From contig NZ_JAKSYI010000108.1 in assembly GCF_022829285.1 (NCBI RefSeq), positions 140,898 to 204,897 on the forward strand: DNA of 64,000 nt, read 5' to 3'. The position numbers and the translations under genes were made by a program. The notes under the pieces were generated by a model. The model saw only the letters and a list, made by a program, of their open reading frames with translations, did not search any database and was not told the DNA's origin. Each line of letters begins with the position of its first letter. Within the stretch, counting starts at the first letter, position 1. This stretch comes from Methylobacterium sp. J-078 (GTDB lineage: Bacteria; Pseudomonadota; Alphaproteobacteria; Rhizobiales; Beijerinckiaceae). Shown one piece after another: positions 44,549 through 54,679 of the stretch.

Positions 44549-44941
44549 ATGTACAAGGCTCAGACGCGCGGAATCAGCGTGACGGTGATGCCACGCTTCG
44601 TCGAGGAAGAATCGTCGCCGGCCGAGAGCCGCTACTTCTTCGCCTACACGGTCGAGATCGTGAACAACGGCTCGGAGCAGGTGCAACTGCGCTCCCGCCA
44701 CTGGCGCATCGTCGACGGGCGCGGGGAGACCCAGGAGGTCCGCGGCGCCGGGGTCGTCGGCAAGCAGCCGGTGCTCGAGCCGGGCGAATCGTTCAGCTAC
44801 ACCAGCGGCTGCCCCCTCACCACGCCGGACGGCCTGATGGCCGGCAGCTACACCATGGCCACCCATGGCGGCGAGAGTTTCGAGGCGGAAATCCCGGCCT
44901 TCTCCCTCGATTCGCCCCACGTTCGACGCAGCGTGCATTAG
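44549..44941 (+). CDS. apaG: ApaG domain protein
   Basis: From ATG 44549 (GGGAGG upstream), 130 residues match ApaG: '[20 protein letters not shown]', [40 protein letters not shown], and '[20 protein letters not shown]' followed by '[20 protein letters not shown]'. It is an FnIII-like beta sandwich with a pyrophosphate-binding GxGxxG-like loop, linked to Co2+/Mg2+ homeostasis. It is followed at once by argE (4 bp gap). Confidence 0.95.
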   Translation: MYKAQTRGISVTVMPRFVEEESSPAESRYFFAYTVEIVNNGSEQVQLRSRHWRIVDGRGETQEVRGAGVVGKQPVLEPGESFSYTSGCPLTTPDGLMAGSYTMATHGGESFEAEIPAFSLDSPHVRRSVH

Positions 44942-44945
44942 GGCC

Positions 44946-46118
44946 ATGTCCACCGAAGGCCCGCGTCCGGAGACCCTCGACTGGCTGGCGCGGCTCGTGG
45001 CCTTCGACACCGAGAGTTCGAAATCGAACCTCGCGCTCATCGACAGCGTGGCGGCCTCCCTCGACGATCTCGGCGTGCCCTTCATCCGCGTGCCCAACGC
45101 CACCGGCGACAAGGCGGCCCTGTTTGCCACCATCGGGCCGAACGTCGACGGCGGTGTCGTGCTCTCGGGCCATACCGACGTGGTGCCGGTGACGGGCCAG
45201 GCCTGGAGCGCCGACCCCTTCACCCTGCGGGTGGCGGACGGGCGCGCCTACGGGCGCGGGGCCGTCGACATGAAGGGCTTCTGCGCCCTGGCGCTCGCGG
45301 CGATCCCGCGCTTCCTGGCCGCCGACCTCAAGCGCCCGATCCACATCCTCCTGTCCTACGACGAGGAGACGACCTGCCTCGGCGTCGCCGACACCATCGC
45401 GCGCTTCGGCGCCGACCTGCCGCGCCCGGGCGCGGTGATCGTCGGCGAGCCCACCGACCTCGAAGTGGCCGACGCGCACAAGAGCATCGTCACCTACCTC
45501 ACCACCGTGCACGGCCACGAGGCGCATTCAGCCAAGCCGATGCTCGGCGCCAACGCCGTGATGGCGGCGGCCGACCTCGTCTCGGAGCTGAACCGGATCG
45601 CCGACGCGATGATCGCGCGCGGCGACGCCTCGGGGCGCTTCGACCCGCCCGCCACCACCGTGCATGTCGGCACCATCGCGGGCGGCACGGCCCGCAACAT
45701 CCTGCCCAAGGTCTGCACCTTCCACTGGGAGTTCCGCGGCCTGCCCGACCTCGACATGGGCGAGATCCCCGCCCTGTTCGAGGCCAAGGTGCGCAGCGTG
45801 CTGCGCGACCGGCTCAACCGCTACGGCGATTACGGGCGAATCGAGACCCTGGAGGAGGTCTCGGTGCCGGGCCTCGCCCCCGAGCCGGGCTCGGCGGCCG
45901 AGCGGCTGGCGCTCCGGGTGGCGGAGCGCAACCACACGATCTCGGTGCCCTACGCCACGGAGGCGGGGCGCTTCCAGGTCGCCGGCATCCCCACCGTGGT
46001 CTGCGGCCCGGGCTCCATCGACCAGGCGCACCAGCCGGACGAGTACATCACCCTGGCGGCTTTGCGCGCCGGCGAGGCCTTCATGGACCGGCTCATCACC
46101 GAATGCGTGGCACCATGA
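44946..46118 (+). CDS. argE: Acetylornithine deacetylase
   Basis: The 390-residue M20 metallohydrolase removes acetate from N-acetylornithine. Metal ligands are visible: '[20 protein letters not shown]' (His, then Asp), [33 protein letters not shown] (Glu-Glu), [19 protein letters not shown] and the last His in [16 protein letters not shown]. It is close to argF and argD. The TGA stop overlaps the ATG of the following acetyltransferase (ATGA). Confidence 0.93.
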   Translation: MSTEGPRPETLDWLARLVAFDTESSKSNLALIDSVAASLDDLGVPFIRVPNATGDKAALFATIGPNVDGGVVLSGHTDVVPVTGQAWSADPFTLRVADGRAYGRGAVDMKGFCALALAAIPRFLAADLKRPIHILLSYDEETTCLGVADTIARFGADLPRPGAVIVGEPTDLEVADAHKSIVTYLTTVHGHEAHSAKPMLGANAVMAAADLVSELNRIADAMIARGDASGRFDPPATTVHVGTIAGGTARNILPKVCTFHWEFRGLPDLDMGEIPALFEAKVRSVLRDRLNRYGDYGRIETLEEVSVPGLAPEPGSAAERLALRVAERNHTISVPYATEAGRFQVAGIPTVVCGPGSIDQAHQPDEYITLAALRAGEAFMDRLITECVAP

Positions 46119-46699
46119 CGGCCTTCGTTCCCCGGACCATCGCGGCGGACGGGCCGGTGAAGCTGCGCCCGCTGGAGCGCGAGGATCTGATGTTCGTGCA
46201 TCAGCTCAACAACAACGACAGCATCATGCGCTACTGGTTCGAGGAGGCCTACGAGTCCTTCGCCGAACTGGCGCAACTCTACGAGCGCAACATCCACAAC
46301 CAGACGGAGCGGCGCTTCATCATCGCCAATTCGGAAGGCGCGCCCGCCGGCCTCGTCGAGCTCGTGGAGATCAACCATCTGCACCGGCGCTGCGAATTCC
46401 AGATCGCGATCCACCCGGCCTTCCAGGGCCAGGGCTACGCCCCACGCGCCACCCGCATCGCCATGGACTACGCCTTCAGCGTCCTCAACATCCACAAGCT
46501 CTACCTGCACGTGGACAAGGACAATGCCCGCGCGGTGCGGATCTACGAGCGCTGCGGATTCGAGCCCGAGGGCATCCTGAAGGACGAGTTCTTCGTCAAC
46601 GGCAAGTACCGCGACGCGGTGCGGATGTGCCTGTTCCAGCCGGCCTATCTCGCCCGCCGGGGCGGCGGCGACATCGCCGATCCGGTGCTGAAGGCCTGA
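46115..46699 (+). CDS. SpeG-like GNAT acetyltransferase
   Basis: The 194-residue protein fits the spermidine N-acetyltransferase-like GNAT group: '[20 protein letters not shown]' and [20 protein letters not shown] at the N-terminus, then '[20 protein letters not shown]' (acetyl-CoA loop Q-x-x-G-x-G/A) and '[20 protein letters not shown]' followed by [19 protein letters not shown]. It would acetylate polyamines or similar amines. It is coupled to argE by a 4-bp overlap, matching a polyamine/arginine context. Confidence 0.9.
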   Translation: MTAFVPRTIAADGPVKLRPLEREDLMFVHQLNNNDSIMRYWFEEAYESFAELAQLYERNIHNQTERRFIIANSEGAPAGLVELVEINHLHRRCEFQIAIHPAFQGQGYAPRATRIAMDYAFSVLNIHKLYLHVDKDNARAVRIYERCGFEPEGILKDEFFVNGKYRDAVRMCLFQPAYLARRGGGDIADPVLKA

Positions 46700-46729
46700 G
46701 CGCCGGGCCTCCGCGTAGAGGTCCGGCGC
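46700..46729. terminator. 12-bp hairpin between convergent genes
   Basis: 46700-46711 pairs with 46718-46729 over 12 bp (one G-T pair) with a 6-nt loop, directly after the acetyltransferase stop. CATTTCAGG then TTTTG follow at 46730-46753 on the plus strand. Confidence 0.65.
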
Positions 46730-46759
46730 CATTTCAGGTCATTCGATTTTGCCTTGCGA

Positions 46760-47929
46760 TCAGTTGCGGCCCGCGCCGCCCTGCCCGCCTGTACGCTCGC
46801 CGGCACCGCCGCCATTACCCATGCCGCCGCCGGACTTGCCGCCCTGCGCGCCGGAATTCATGCCGCGCTCGGCGCCCCCGCTCCGGTTGCCGGTGTTCAT
46901 GGTGCCGCGCTCGGCGCCGCCCGAGCGGTCGGCCGCGTTGCGGATGCCCGAGCCCTCGGTCCCACGGTCGCGGTTCATGCCGCGCTCGGCCGAGGCGCCG
47001 TTGCGGCCGCCCTGCTGGCGGGTATCGGCATTGCGGATGCCGTCGCGCGACTCGCTCTGGGTCGAGCGGACGTTTCGCGTGTCGCGCCGCTCGTCGGTGC
47101 GGGACGAGACGGCCTTGCCGCGGAAGCCGCGCTCCTCGAAGCGGGCGCCGACGGTGACGCCGCGGCGCTCGGTCACCGTCAGGCGGCGGTACTCGGGCGA
47201 GCCGTAGAGCACGCGCTGCCCGCGTACGACGACGTAGCGGGTGCCGGGACGGCGGGTCGTCGTCTCCTCGACGCTGACGAGGCGCCGGTACTGGGGCGAG
47301 CCGTAGAGGACGCGCTGGCCCCGGATGGTGACGTAGCGCCGACGCGAGCGCTCGACGACGCGGTCGCCGCCGCGATGCTCGACGGTGACGAGGCGGCGAT
47401 ATTCCGGTGAGCCGTAGACCACGCGCTGGCCACCGATGAACACGAAGCGGCCCGAGCGGCGCCCGCCCTCGAAGCGCTCGCTGCGCGTCTCGCTCCGCGA
47501 CTGGACGGAGACACGGTCGCGCTGCTCGCGGCCGCCGACGCGGTCCTCGCGGGAGGACGTGCGCGTCGCCCGGTCATCGGAACGGTCGCCGCGCGCGCCA
47601 TCCCGGTCACCGCGCTGCGCGCTGCGGCCCTGCGAGTCCTTGTCCCGAGACGCCTTGTCCTGAGAATCCCGGCCCTGAGAATCCCGGGCCGCCGTGTCGC
47701 CACGGCCGCCGGTCTCCATGCGGCCGCCCTCGCGGCGTCCGCCGGCCTCGGCCCGGCCGCCCATCTCGCCGCGGGCGCCTGAGGCCCCCTCGCCGCCACC
47801 CTGGTTCCGCGCGGCGGCCCCGCCGCGCGCACCAGCCTCGCCACCGGCGCCACCCGCCTGGCTGGCGCCCTGCGCATAGGCCGACGTCGTCATCAGCAGA
47901 GCCGTCAAACCGACCACGAAAGTTTTCAT
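46760..47929 (-). CDS. Secreted Arg/Gly-rich protein with triple 'GQRVxYGSPxYRRL' repeat
   Basis: From ATG 47929 (GGAGGAACG site), 389 residues. A signal peptide (1-19, ending SAYA) is followed by a Gly/Ala/Arg low-complexity region (20-160) with many 'RDSQGRDSQDK' and 'GGRREGGR' runs. Three homologous strands follow: FVFIGGQRVVYGSPEYRRLV (162), 'YVTIRGQRVLYGSPQYRRLV' (199) and YVVVRGQRVLYGSPEYRRLT (232). The tail has repeated 'RSGGAERG' units (about 335-360). There are no cysteines. It resembles short DUF1236-like envelope motifs with an RG-rich disordered carrier; basic charge suggests RNA, polysaccharide or membrane binding outside the cytoplasm. No known family is firmly recognised. Confidence 0.7.
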   Translation of the reverse strand: MKTFVVGLTALLMTTSAYAQGASQAGGAGGEAGARGGAAARNQGGGEGASGARGEMGGRAEAGGRREGGRMETGGRGDTAARDSQGRDSQDKASRDKDSQGRSAQRGDRDGARGDRSDDRATRTSSREDRVGGREQRDRVSVQSRSETRSERFEGGRRSGRFVFIGGQRVVYGSPEYRRLVTVEHRGGDRVVERSRRRYVTIRGQRVLYGSPQYRRLVSVEETTTRRPGTRYVVVRGQRVLYGSPEYRRLTVTERRGVTVGARFEERGFRGKAVSSRTDERRDTRNVRSTQSESRDGIRNADTRQQGGRNGASAERGMNRDRGTEGSGIRNAADRSGGAERGTMNTGNRSGGAERGMNSGAQGGKSGGGMGNGGGAGERTGGQGGAGRN

Positions 47930-48102
47930 CGACGTTCCTCCAGGACTCTTGTTGAGCACATTTGAGAAACTCGAAACGTCGAACCCTCAGAAACGGTTCA
48001 ATCGAAAACTTTGAAGTCGAGCGAAGCCATCTACGCTGTACTGCAACATACTAAGGCCAAGCTTGGTTCTGAGATGACAGTTCTTGTCGTCCGGGCCCGA
48101 AT

Positions 48103-49179
48103 TCAACCGTTCGATCGGCTGGCGACGTCCGGAGCGGCAACGTCAGGCGAGGACATGCCCTGCGCTGCAACCTCCGCTTCCACCGCCGCCGGATCGAGGT
48201 CGTAGCGCCGCGAGCAGAACTCGCAGGTGATGCCGATCCGGCCGTCATCGGCGATCATGTCCCGGCGCTCCTGGGGCGAGAACGAGGTGATCATGCCCAT
48301 CACCCGCTCGGGCGAGCAGCGGCACTGCTCGCGCACCCCCTGCCCCTCGAACACCCGCACGCCGCGCTCGTGGAACAGGCGGTAGAGCAGGCGCTCGGCC
48401 GAGACCTCGGGGTCGACGAGCTCATGGTCCTCGATGGTGGAGACGAGGCTGCGCGCCTCGACCCAGGCATCGTCCTCGGGCATCCCATGCGCGTCGAGGT
48501 GGACGTGGCCCTCGGGGATGTCGCCGGGCGGCAGGTCGGCCAGGCGCGCGCGGTCGATGGATTGGGGCAGGAACTGCACCAGCAGGCCGCCGGCCCGGTA
48601 GGTCCGGGCGCCGCCGGCATATTGCTCGGCCACCGCGAGGCGGACCTGGGTCGGGATCTGCTCCGACTGGCGGAAATACTGGTGCGCCGCCTCCTCCAGG
48701 CTCTGGCCCTCCAGGGCGACGACGCCCTGGTACCGGCTGCTGGTCGGGCCCTGGTCGATGGTCATGGCCAGGTGCCCCTGCCCGATCAGGTCTCCGTCCT
48801 GCAGCGGGCCGGCGCCGAGGGCCTCCACCCGGGCGGTGTCGAAGCGCGCGGTGGCGCGCAGGCGATCGGGCGCCTCGAAATCGACGACGATCATCGCGAC
48901 GGGGCCGTCGGTCTTGGTCTGGAGCTGGAAGCGGCCTTCGAACTTCAGGGACGAGCCGAGGAGCACGGTGAGGGCCGCCGCCTCGCCGAGGAGGCGCGCC
49001 ACCGCGTCGGGATAACCGTGGCGTCGCAGGATGATGTCGACGGCGGGGCCGAGACGGACCACGCGGCCGCGCACGTCCAGCGCCTCGACGGCGAAGGGCA
49101 GCACGACGTCGTCGTCGCCCTCGATGAGGAGGGGGGCGACGGGTCCGGCGGTCGTTCCAGCAGGCGTTCCAGAAGTCAT
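48103..49179 (-). CDS. hslO: Redox-regulated chaperone Hsp33
   Basis: From ATG 49179 the product is 358 residues; the frame is open to 49221. The N-terminal domain has 'DVRGRVVRLGPAVDIILRRH' and LGEAAALTVLLGSSLKFEGR. The C-terminal zinc switch has REQCRCSPERVMGMI and, 29 residues later, GITCEFCSRRYDLDP, the CxC...CxxC set that releases zinc on oxidation to activate the holdase. It has a longer N-terminus and tail than E. coli Hsp33. Its upstream gap to argF includes a GACCCC/GGGGTC small dyad. Confidence 0.96.
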   Translation of the reverse strand: MTSGTPAGTTAGPVAPLLIEGDDDVVLPFAVEALDVRGRVVRLGPAVDIILRRHGYPDAVARLLGEAAALTVLLGSSLKFEGRFQLQTKTDGPVAMIVVDFEAPDRLRATARFDTARVEALGAGPLQDGDLIGQGHLAMTIDQGPTSSRYQGVVALEGQSLEEAAHQYFRQSEQIPTQVRLAVAEQYAGGARTYRAGGLLVQFLPQSIDRARLADLPPGDIPEGHVHLDAHGMPEDDAWVEARSLVSTIEDHELVDPEVSAERLLYRLFHERGVRVFEGQGVREQCRCSPERVMGMITSFSPQERRDMIADDGRIGITCEFCSRRYDLDPAAVEAEVAAQGMSSPDVAAPDVASRSNG

Positions 49180-49419
49180 GGCAGCTCCGATCGGGCTCGA
49201 CGAACGCGAGGGCCGGGCCACGGACCACGCGACCCCTCGGGGTCGGGATCATGGTCAGGGGATCGCCGAGGGAAATCGGCGGCGCACCGGTCGGAACGGC
49301 CGCGCTCGTCGCGCGGCCGCGCCCAACCCTCGGGCAGGGATTAAGCCCTATATAGGCATCCGGGCGCGGCGGCGCGACAGGGTCGGGCCGCGGCGCTTGG
49401 CAGATGCCGTCCGCTGTCC

Positions 49420-50373
<954 letters not shown>

Positions 50374-50479
50374 CGGTCCGTTCTTCGTGTGCGTGGTCCC
50401 GGTTCGGGCGGTTCCGGTCGAGGCTGGCCCGGTCCGGGCAGGTCCGGCGTCGCGGCCGGGAGGGCGGGCGGCGGTCCGG

Positions 50480-51673
50480 CTACTCGGCGGCGCCGCGCAG
50501 GCGCGTTCCGAGGCGCCCCGCCGCCGTGTCGAGGCGGGTGACCGCCTCGGCCACGTCGGCCTCCGTGATGATCAGCGGCGGCAGCAGGCGCACCACGTTG
50601 TCGCCCGCCGGGATCACCAGCAGGTGCGCGTCGCGGGCGGCGGCCGCGAACTCGGTGTTGAGCACGTGGAGCTTGAGGCCGAGCATCAGGCCCTCGCCGC
50701 GGATGTCGGCGATGACGGTCGGGTGCCGGTCCTGCAGGGCGGCCAGGCGCTGCTTCAGGATGAGGCCCATGCGCTGGACATGGTCGAGGAAGCCCTCGGC
50801 CAGCACCACGTCGAGGACCGCGTTGCCCACCGCCATGGCGAGCGGGTTGCCGCCGAAGGTGGTGCCGTGGCTGCCCGCGGTCATGCCGCGCGCGGCGTTC
50901 GCCGTGGCGAGGCAGACGCCCAGCGGGAAGCCGCCCCCGATGCCCTTGGCCGCGCTCATGATGTCGGGGGCCGCCCCCGACCACTCGTGCGCGAAGAGCT
51001 TGCCCGTGCGCCCGACCCCGGTCTGGACCTCGTCCATGATCAGCAGGATGCCGTGTTCGTCGCAGAGCGCGCGCAGGCCGCGCAGGCATTGCGGCGGCAC
51101 CGGGCGCACGCCGCCCTCCCCCTGGATCGGCTCGATCAGGATCGCGGCCGTCTCCGGGCCGATGGCCGCCCGCAGGGCGTCGTGGTCGCCGAAGGGCACC
51201 TGATCGAAACCGTCGACCTTCGGGCCGAAGCCCTCGATGTACTTCTGCTGACCCCCGGCCGCGATGGTGGCCAGGGTCCGGCCGTGGAAGGCGCCCTCAA
51301 AGGTGATGATCCGGAAGCGCTCCGGGTGGCCGCCGGCGGCGTGGTACTTGCGCGCCATCTTGATGGCGGCCTCGTTGGCCTCGGCACCCGAATTGGCGAA
51401 GAAGGCCACGTCCGCGAAGGTCGCGTCCACGAGGCGCCGGCCGAGCCGCTCGCCCTCCGGGATCTCGAACAGGTTCGAGGTGTGCCAGAGCTTGCCCGCC
51501 TGCTCGGTCAGGGCCTCCACGAGGTGCGGATGGGCGTGGCCGAGCGCGTTCACCGCGATGCCGGCGCCGAAGTCGAGGTATCGCTCGCCCCCGCGTGCCT
51601 CGAGCCATGCGCCCTCGCCGCGTTCGAAGGCGATGGGAGCCCGGGCATAGGTCGGCAGAAGGGCGGATGTCAC
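50480..51673 (-). CDS. argD: Acetylornithine aminotransferase
   Basis: The 397-residue class III PLP enzyme transfers an amino group to N-acetylglutamate semialdehyde; in many bacteria it also serves lysine synthesis. Motifs: [24 protein letters not shown] start, '[20 protein letters not shown]', [20 protein letters not shown], '[20 protein letters not shown]' (Asp that holds the pyridine N) and the lysine in [13 protein letters not shown]. It heads the argD-argF operon. Upstream is a good promoter and a 5' hairpin. Confidence 0.96.
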   Translation of the reverse strand: MTSALLPTYARAPIAFERGEGAWLEARGGERYLDFGAGIAVNALGHAHPHLVEALTEQAGKLWHTSNLFEIPEGERLGRRLVDATFADVAFFANSGAEANEAAIKMARKYHAAGGHPERFRIITFEGAFHGRTLATIAAGGQQKYIEGFGPKVDGFDQVPFGDHDALRAAIGPETAAILIEPIQGEGGVRPVPPQCLRGLRALCDEHGILLIMDEVQTGVGRTGKLFAHEWSGAAPDIMSAAKGIGGGFPLGVCLATANAARGMTAGSHGTTFGGNPLAMAVGNAVLDVVLAEGFLDHVQRMGLILKQRLAALQDRHPTVIADIRGEGLMLGLKLHVLNTEFAAAARDAHLLVIPAGDNVVRLLPPLIITEADVAEAVTRLDTAAGRLGTRLRGAAE

Positions 51674-51732
51674 GATCCCGTCTTCCCGTGTCTCGCGGCG
51701 GCGCTTCGGCAGCGCGACCGCACCAAATGAAA

Positions 51733-51756
51733 GTGCCGCCTCGGATGGGGCGGCAC
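51733..51756 (-). promoter_or_regulatory. 5'-leader hairpin of argD
   Basis: GTGCCGCC (51733-51740) pairs with GGCGGCAC (51749-51756); on the minus strand TTTCATTTGG follows. It lies about 60 nt before the argD ATG and almost at the predicted transcript start, so it could stabilise the transcript or attenuate it. Confidence 0.5.
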
Positions 51757-51763
51757 GCGCGCG

Positions 51764-51792
51764 ATTACTAGAGAAATGTCCAATTCTGTCAA
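51764..51792 (-). promoter_or_regulatory. Sigma-70-like promoter of argD-argF
   Basis: Minus-strand TTGACA (complement of 51787-51792) and AGTAAT (complement of 51764-51769) with exactly 17 bp between them, in an A/T-richer patch. The expected start site is about 51757. Confidence 0.6.
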
Positions 51793-51955
51793 CGACAGAC
51801 CGGGTTCACATCCCTGACATGCCTGCCAATTAGGCTGTCGTGCGCGGCACGCGGTCCGCTCTGCATCCTGCCTTGCACCCTGCGCCCGGAAGTGCTCAGA
51901 GCCGCGTCAGGCCGGACACGCCGACGCCGGCCGCCCACGAGAGGAACGACGCAGC

Positions 51956-52429
51956 ATGAGCACCGTCACGGAACGCCTGGAGGCCCTCGGCCTGACCCTG
52001 CCGAAGGCGGCCGCCCCCGTCGCGAACTACGTGCCGTTCGTGCGCAGCGGCAACCTCGTGGTGATCTCGGGCCAGATCTGCTTCGGCGCCGACGGCAAGA
52101 TCGCCGCCGCCCACATCGGCAAGCTCGGGGCCGAGGTCTCGGCGGAGGACGGCATCGCCGCGGCCCGGCTCTGCGCCCTCAACGTGCTGGCCCAGGTGCA
52201 GGCGGCGGTGGGCGACCTCGAGCGCGGTGTCGTGCAGTGCATCCGCCTCGGCGGCTTCATCAACGCGGTCCCGACCTTCGCGGGGCTGGCCGGCATCATG
52301 AACGGCGCCTCGGACCTCATGGTGGAGATCCTGGGCGACCGGGGCCGCCATGCCCGCTCCACCGTCGGCGTCGCCGAACTGCCCCTCGACGCGGCCGTCG
52401 AGGTCGAGGCGATGTTCGAGGTCAAATGA
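51956..52429 (+). CDS. RidA-family protein
   Basis: The 157-residue protein belongs to the longer RidA (YjgF) group: LEALGLTLPKAAAPVANYVP, 'VRSGNLVVISGQICFGADGK', 'LCALNVLAQVQAAVGDLERG', then GGFINAVPTFAGLAGIMNGA and 'RHARSTVGVAELPLDAAVEV', whose Arg forms the enamine/imine-binding site. RidA proteins hydrolyse reactive 2-aminoacrylate intermediates. The stop overlaps the next gene (ATGA), so the two are co-translated. Confidence 0.93.
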   Translation: MSTVTERLEALGLTLPKAAAPVANYVPFVRSGNLVVISGQICFGADGKIAAAHIGKLGAEVSAEDGIAAARLCALNVLAQVQAAVGDLERGVVQCIRLGGFINAVPTFAGLAGIMNGASDLMVEILGDRGRHARSTVGVAELPLDAAVEVEAMFEVK

Positions 52430-53178
52430 CCCCGAACGCCCCCGACTGGCTCACCGCCCGGCCCATCGCCCATCGCGGCCTGCACGACCGGCCGGCCGGC
52501 GTGCCCGAGAACACGGCTGCCGCCGCCGAGGCGGCGATGGCCGGCGGCTATGCCATCGAGTGCGACGTGCAGCTCAGCGCCGACGGCGAGGCGATGGTGT
52601 TCCACGACGAGACCCTGGGCCGCCTGACCACGGCCCAGGACGCGGTCGGCGCGCGCCCCGCCGCCGCCCTCGCGGCGCTGGCGGTGGCGGGGAGCGCCGA
52701 GCGCATCCCGACCCTGCCGGATTTCCTCGCCCGGATCGGCGGGCGCGCGCCCCTCGTGATCGAGGTGAAGTCGCGCTACACCGGCGACCTGCGGCTCGCC
52801 GAGCGCGTCGCCACCCTGGCGACCGCCTATGACGGCCCGGTGGCGCTCAAATCCTTCGATCCGCACGTCGTCGCGGCCCTGCGGACCCTGGCGCCGGAGC
52901 TTCCGCGCGGCATCGTCGCCGAGACCCGACAGGAGGATCCCGCCTACGCGACGCTGGCGCCGAGCCTGCGGCGCGCGCTCTCCGACCTCCTGCATTTCGA
53001 CGAGACCCGGCCGGATTTCCTGTCCTGGCGGGTGGACGACCTGCCCTGCGGGCCCGCATTCCTGTGCCGGCTCCTGGGACAACGGCCCGTGATGACCTGG
53101 ACGGTGCGCAACCCGGACCAGCGCCGCCACGCCGAGGCCCATGCCGACCAGATGGTGTTCGAGGGATTCCGCCCCTGA
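52426..53178 (+). CDS. Glycerophosphodiester phosphodiesterase family protein
   Basis: The 250-residue product starts at ATG 52426 inside the ridA stop. It has the GDPD active site: PIAHRGLHDRPAGVPENTAA (HR and E-N-T) and IECDVQLSADGEAMVFHDET (E-x-D, then the catalytic HD). Then 'LIEVKSRYTGDLRLAERV'-type E-x-K. It probably cleaves glycerophosphodiesters in the cytoplasm, since no signal peptide exists. The stable pairing with RidA in Rhizobiales suggests joint expression, reason unknown. Confidence 0.92.
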   Translation: MTPNAPDWLTARPIAHRGLHDRPAGVPENTAAAAEAAMAGGYAIECDVQLSADGEAMVFHDETLGRLTTAQDAVGARPAAALAALAVAGSAERIPTLPDFLARIGGRAPLVIEVKSRYTGDLRLAERVATLATAYDGPVALKSFDPHVVAALRTLAPELPRGIVAETRQEDPAYATLAPSLRRALSDLLHFDETRPDFLSWRVDDLPCGPAFLCRLLGQRPVMTWTVRNPDQRRHAEAHADQMVFEGFRP

Positions 53179-53260
53179 GGATCCGGGGCGCCCCCTGCGA
53201 CGGCGAGGGGCCCCGGCCCGCCCTTGGCCCGCCGGGTCCCGGGGACTAGATTGCCCGGCG

Positions 53261-54679
53261 ATGATGAACCCCGGCGAGACACATCGGTCCGGCGAGCGTT
53301 CCGGGTCCGGCGAAGAGCCCGGCGCTCCGGCCGAGACCGTGACGGAGCTTCAGGTGCGGGCGGTGCCGGGGCTCGCCGGGATCCCGGCGGCGGAGTGGGA
53401 TGCCTGCGCCACCTCGGCCGAGACCCTCTCGGGGGGTGACGAGACCCACAACCCCTTCGTCTCGCACGCCTTCCTGTCCTCATTGGAGGATTCGGGCTGC
53501 GTCTCACGAAAAGTCGGCTGGCTCCCCCTGCATGTGGCGGTGGAGCGCGAGGGCCGCCTCGTCGGGGTGGCGCCCTGCTACCTGAAGTCCCACAGCCAGG
53601 GCGAGTACGTCTTCGATCACGGCTGGGCGGACGCCTACGAGCGCGCGGGAGGCAGCTACTACCCGAAGCTCCAGGTCAGCGTCCCCTTCACCCCCGTCAC
53701 CGGCCCGCGCTTCCTCATCGCGCCGGGACAGGACGTGAACGAGGCGGCCTCCGCGATCGTCGCCGGCCTGCGGGCGTTGCGCACCGAGACCAAGGCCTCC
53801 TCGATCCACGTCACCTTCATGCAGGAGCGCGAGTGGGACCAGGCCGGGGCTCTGGGCTTCCTCCAGCGCGTCGACCAGCAGTTCCACTGGGACAATGCCG
53901 GCTATGCCAGCTTCGAGGATTTCCTCGCGGTGCTGGCCTCCCGCAAGCGCAAGGCGATCCGGCGCGAACGCCGCGACGCCCTCGCACCCGGCATCACCAT
54001 CGAGCACGTCACCGGCGCCGACCTGACCCCCGCCCACTGGGACGCGTTCTACGAATTCTACGCCGATACCGGCGCGCGCAAGTGGGGCCGGCCCTACCTG
54101 AACCGCAAGTTCTTCGGGCTCATCGGCGAGCGCATGCCCGAGCGAGTGCTCCTGGTGATGGCCCGGCGCGAGGGCCGCTTCATCGCCGGTGCCATCAACT
54201 TCATTGGGGATGTGGCTCTCTACGGCCGCAACTGGGGCTGCGTCGAGGACCATCCCTTCCTGCATTTCGAGGTCTGCTACTATCAGGCCATCGATTTCGC
54301 CATCGCGCGGGGGCTGAAGCGCGTGGAGGCCGGGGCCCAAGGTGAGCACAAGCTCGCTCGGGGCTACCGCCCGGTCCTCATGCACTCGGCCCACGACATC
54401 GCCGACCCGGCCCTGCGGCGGGCGGTGGCCGATTACTTGAGGCGCGAGCGCGAACACGTGCTGGAGGCCGCCGAGGTTCTGGACACGCTGACGCCGTTCC
54501 GGCGGGAATCCTCGGACGGATCTTGCGACGGACCTTCGGGCCGGGCGGTATCCGACTTGCCTGGGCCCGCGCCGGAGGCCAATGCTTCCGATCGACCACC
54601 GCCCGCCGACGAAGCGCCGCCCGCCGACGAAGCGCCGCCCGCCTCCAACGAGGCGCGAGAGCCCAAGGACGATCCGTGA
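53261..54679 (+). CDS. FemAB-like (DUF482) acyltransferase
   Basis: The 472-residue product matches the alphaproteobacterial peptidogalycan-type GNAT/FemAB family. It has FVSHAFLSSLEDSGCVSRKV, PCYLKSHSQGEYVFDHGWAD, 'YYPKLQVSVPFTPVTGPRFL', ASRKRKAIRRERRDALAPG, 'YADTGARKWGRPYLNRKFFG' and GCVEDHPFLHFEVCYYQAID, ending VEAGAQGEHKLARGYRPVLM. Residues from about 400 on are disordered, with a 6-residue repeat (PPADEA twice) matching an 18-bp DNA repeat at 54600-54642. A role in envelope or aminoacyl-transfer is suggested by the family only. The stop overlaps the M20 gene start. Confidence 0.9.
   Translation: MMNPGETHRSGERSGSGEEPGAPAETVTELQVRAVPGLAGIPAAEWDACATSAETLSGGDETHNPFVSHAFLSSLEDSGCVSRKVGWLPLHVAVEREGRLVGVAPCYLKSHSQGEYVFDHGWADAYERAGGSYYPKLQVSVPFTPVTGPRFLIAPGQDVNEAASAIVAGLRALRTETKASSIHVTFMQEREWDQAGALGFLQRVDQQFHWDNAGYASFEDFLAVLASRKRKAIRRERRDALAPGITIEHVTGADLTPAHWDAFYEFYADTGARKWGRPYLNRKFFGLIGERMPERVLLVMARREGRFIAGAINFIGDVALYGRNWGCVEDHPFLHFEVCYYQAIDFAIARGLKRVEAGAQGEHKLARGYRPVLMHSAHDIADPALRRAVADYLRREREHVLEAAEVLDTLTPFRRESSDGSCDGPSGRAVSDLPGPAPEANASDRPPPADEAPPADEAPPASNEAREPKDDP

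Noticed and set aside
49228..49243. GACCCC-TC-GGGGTC near-palindrome upstream of hslO
   Set aside because: Short GC-only dyads are frequent at this base composition; nothing else links it to control.
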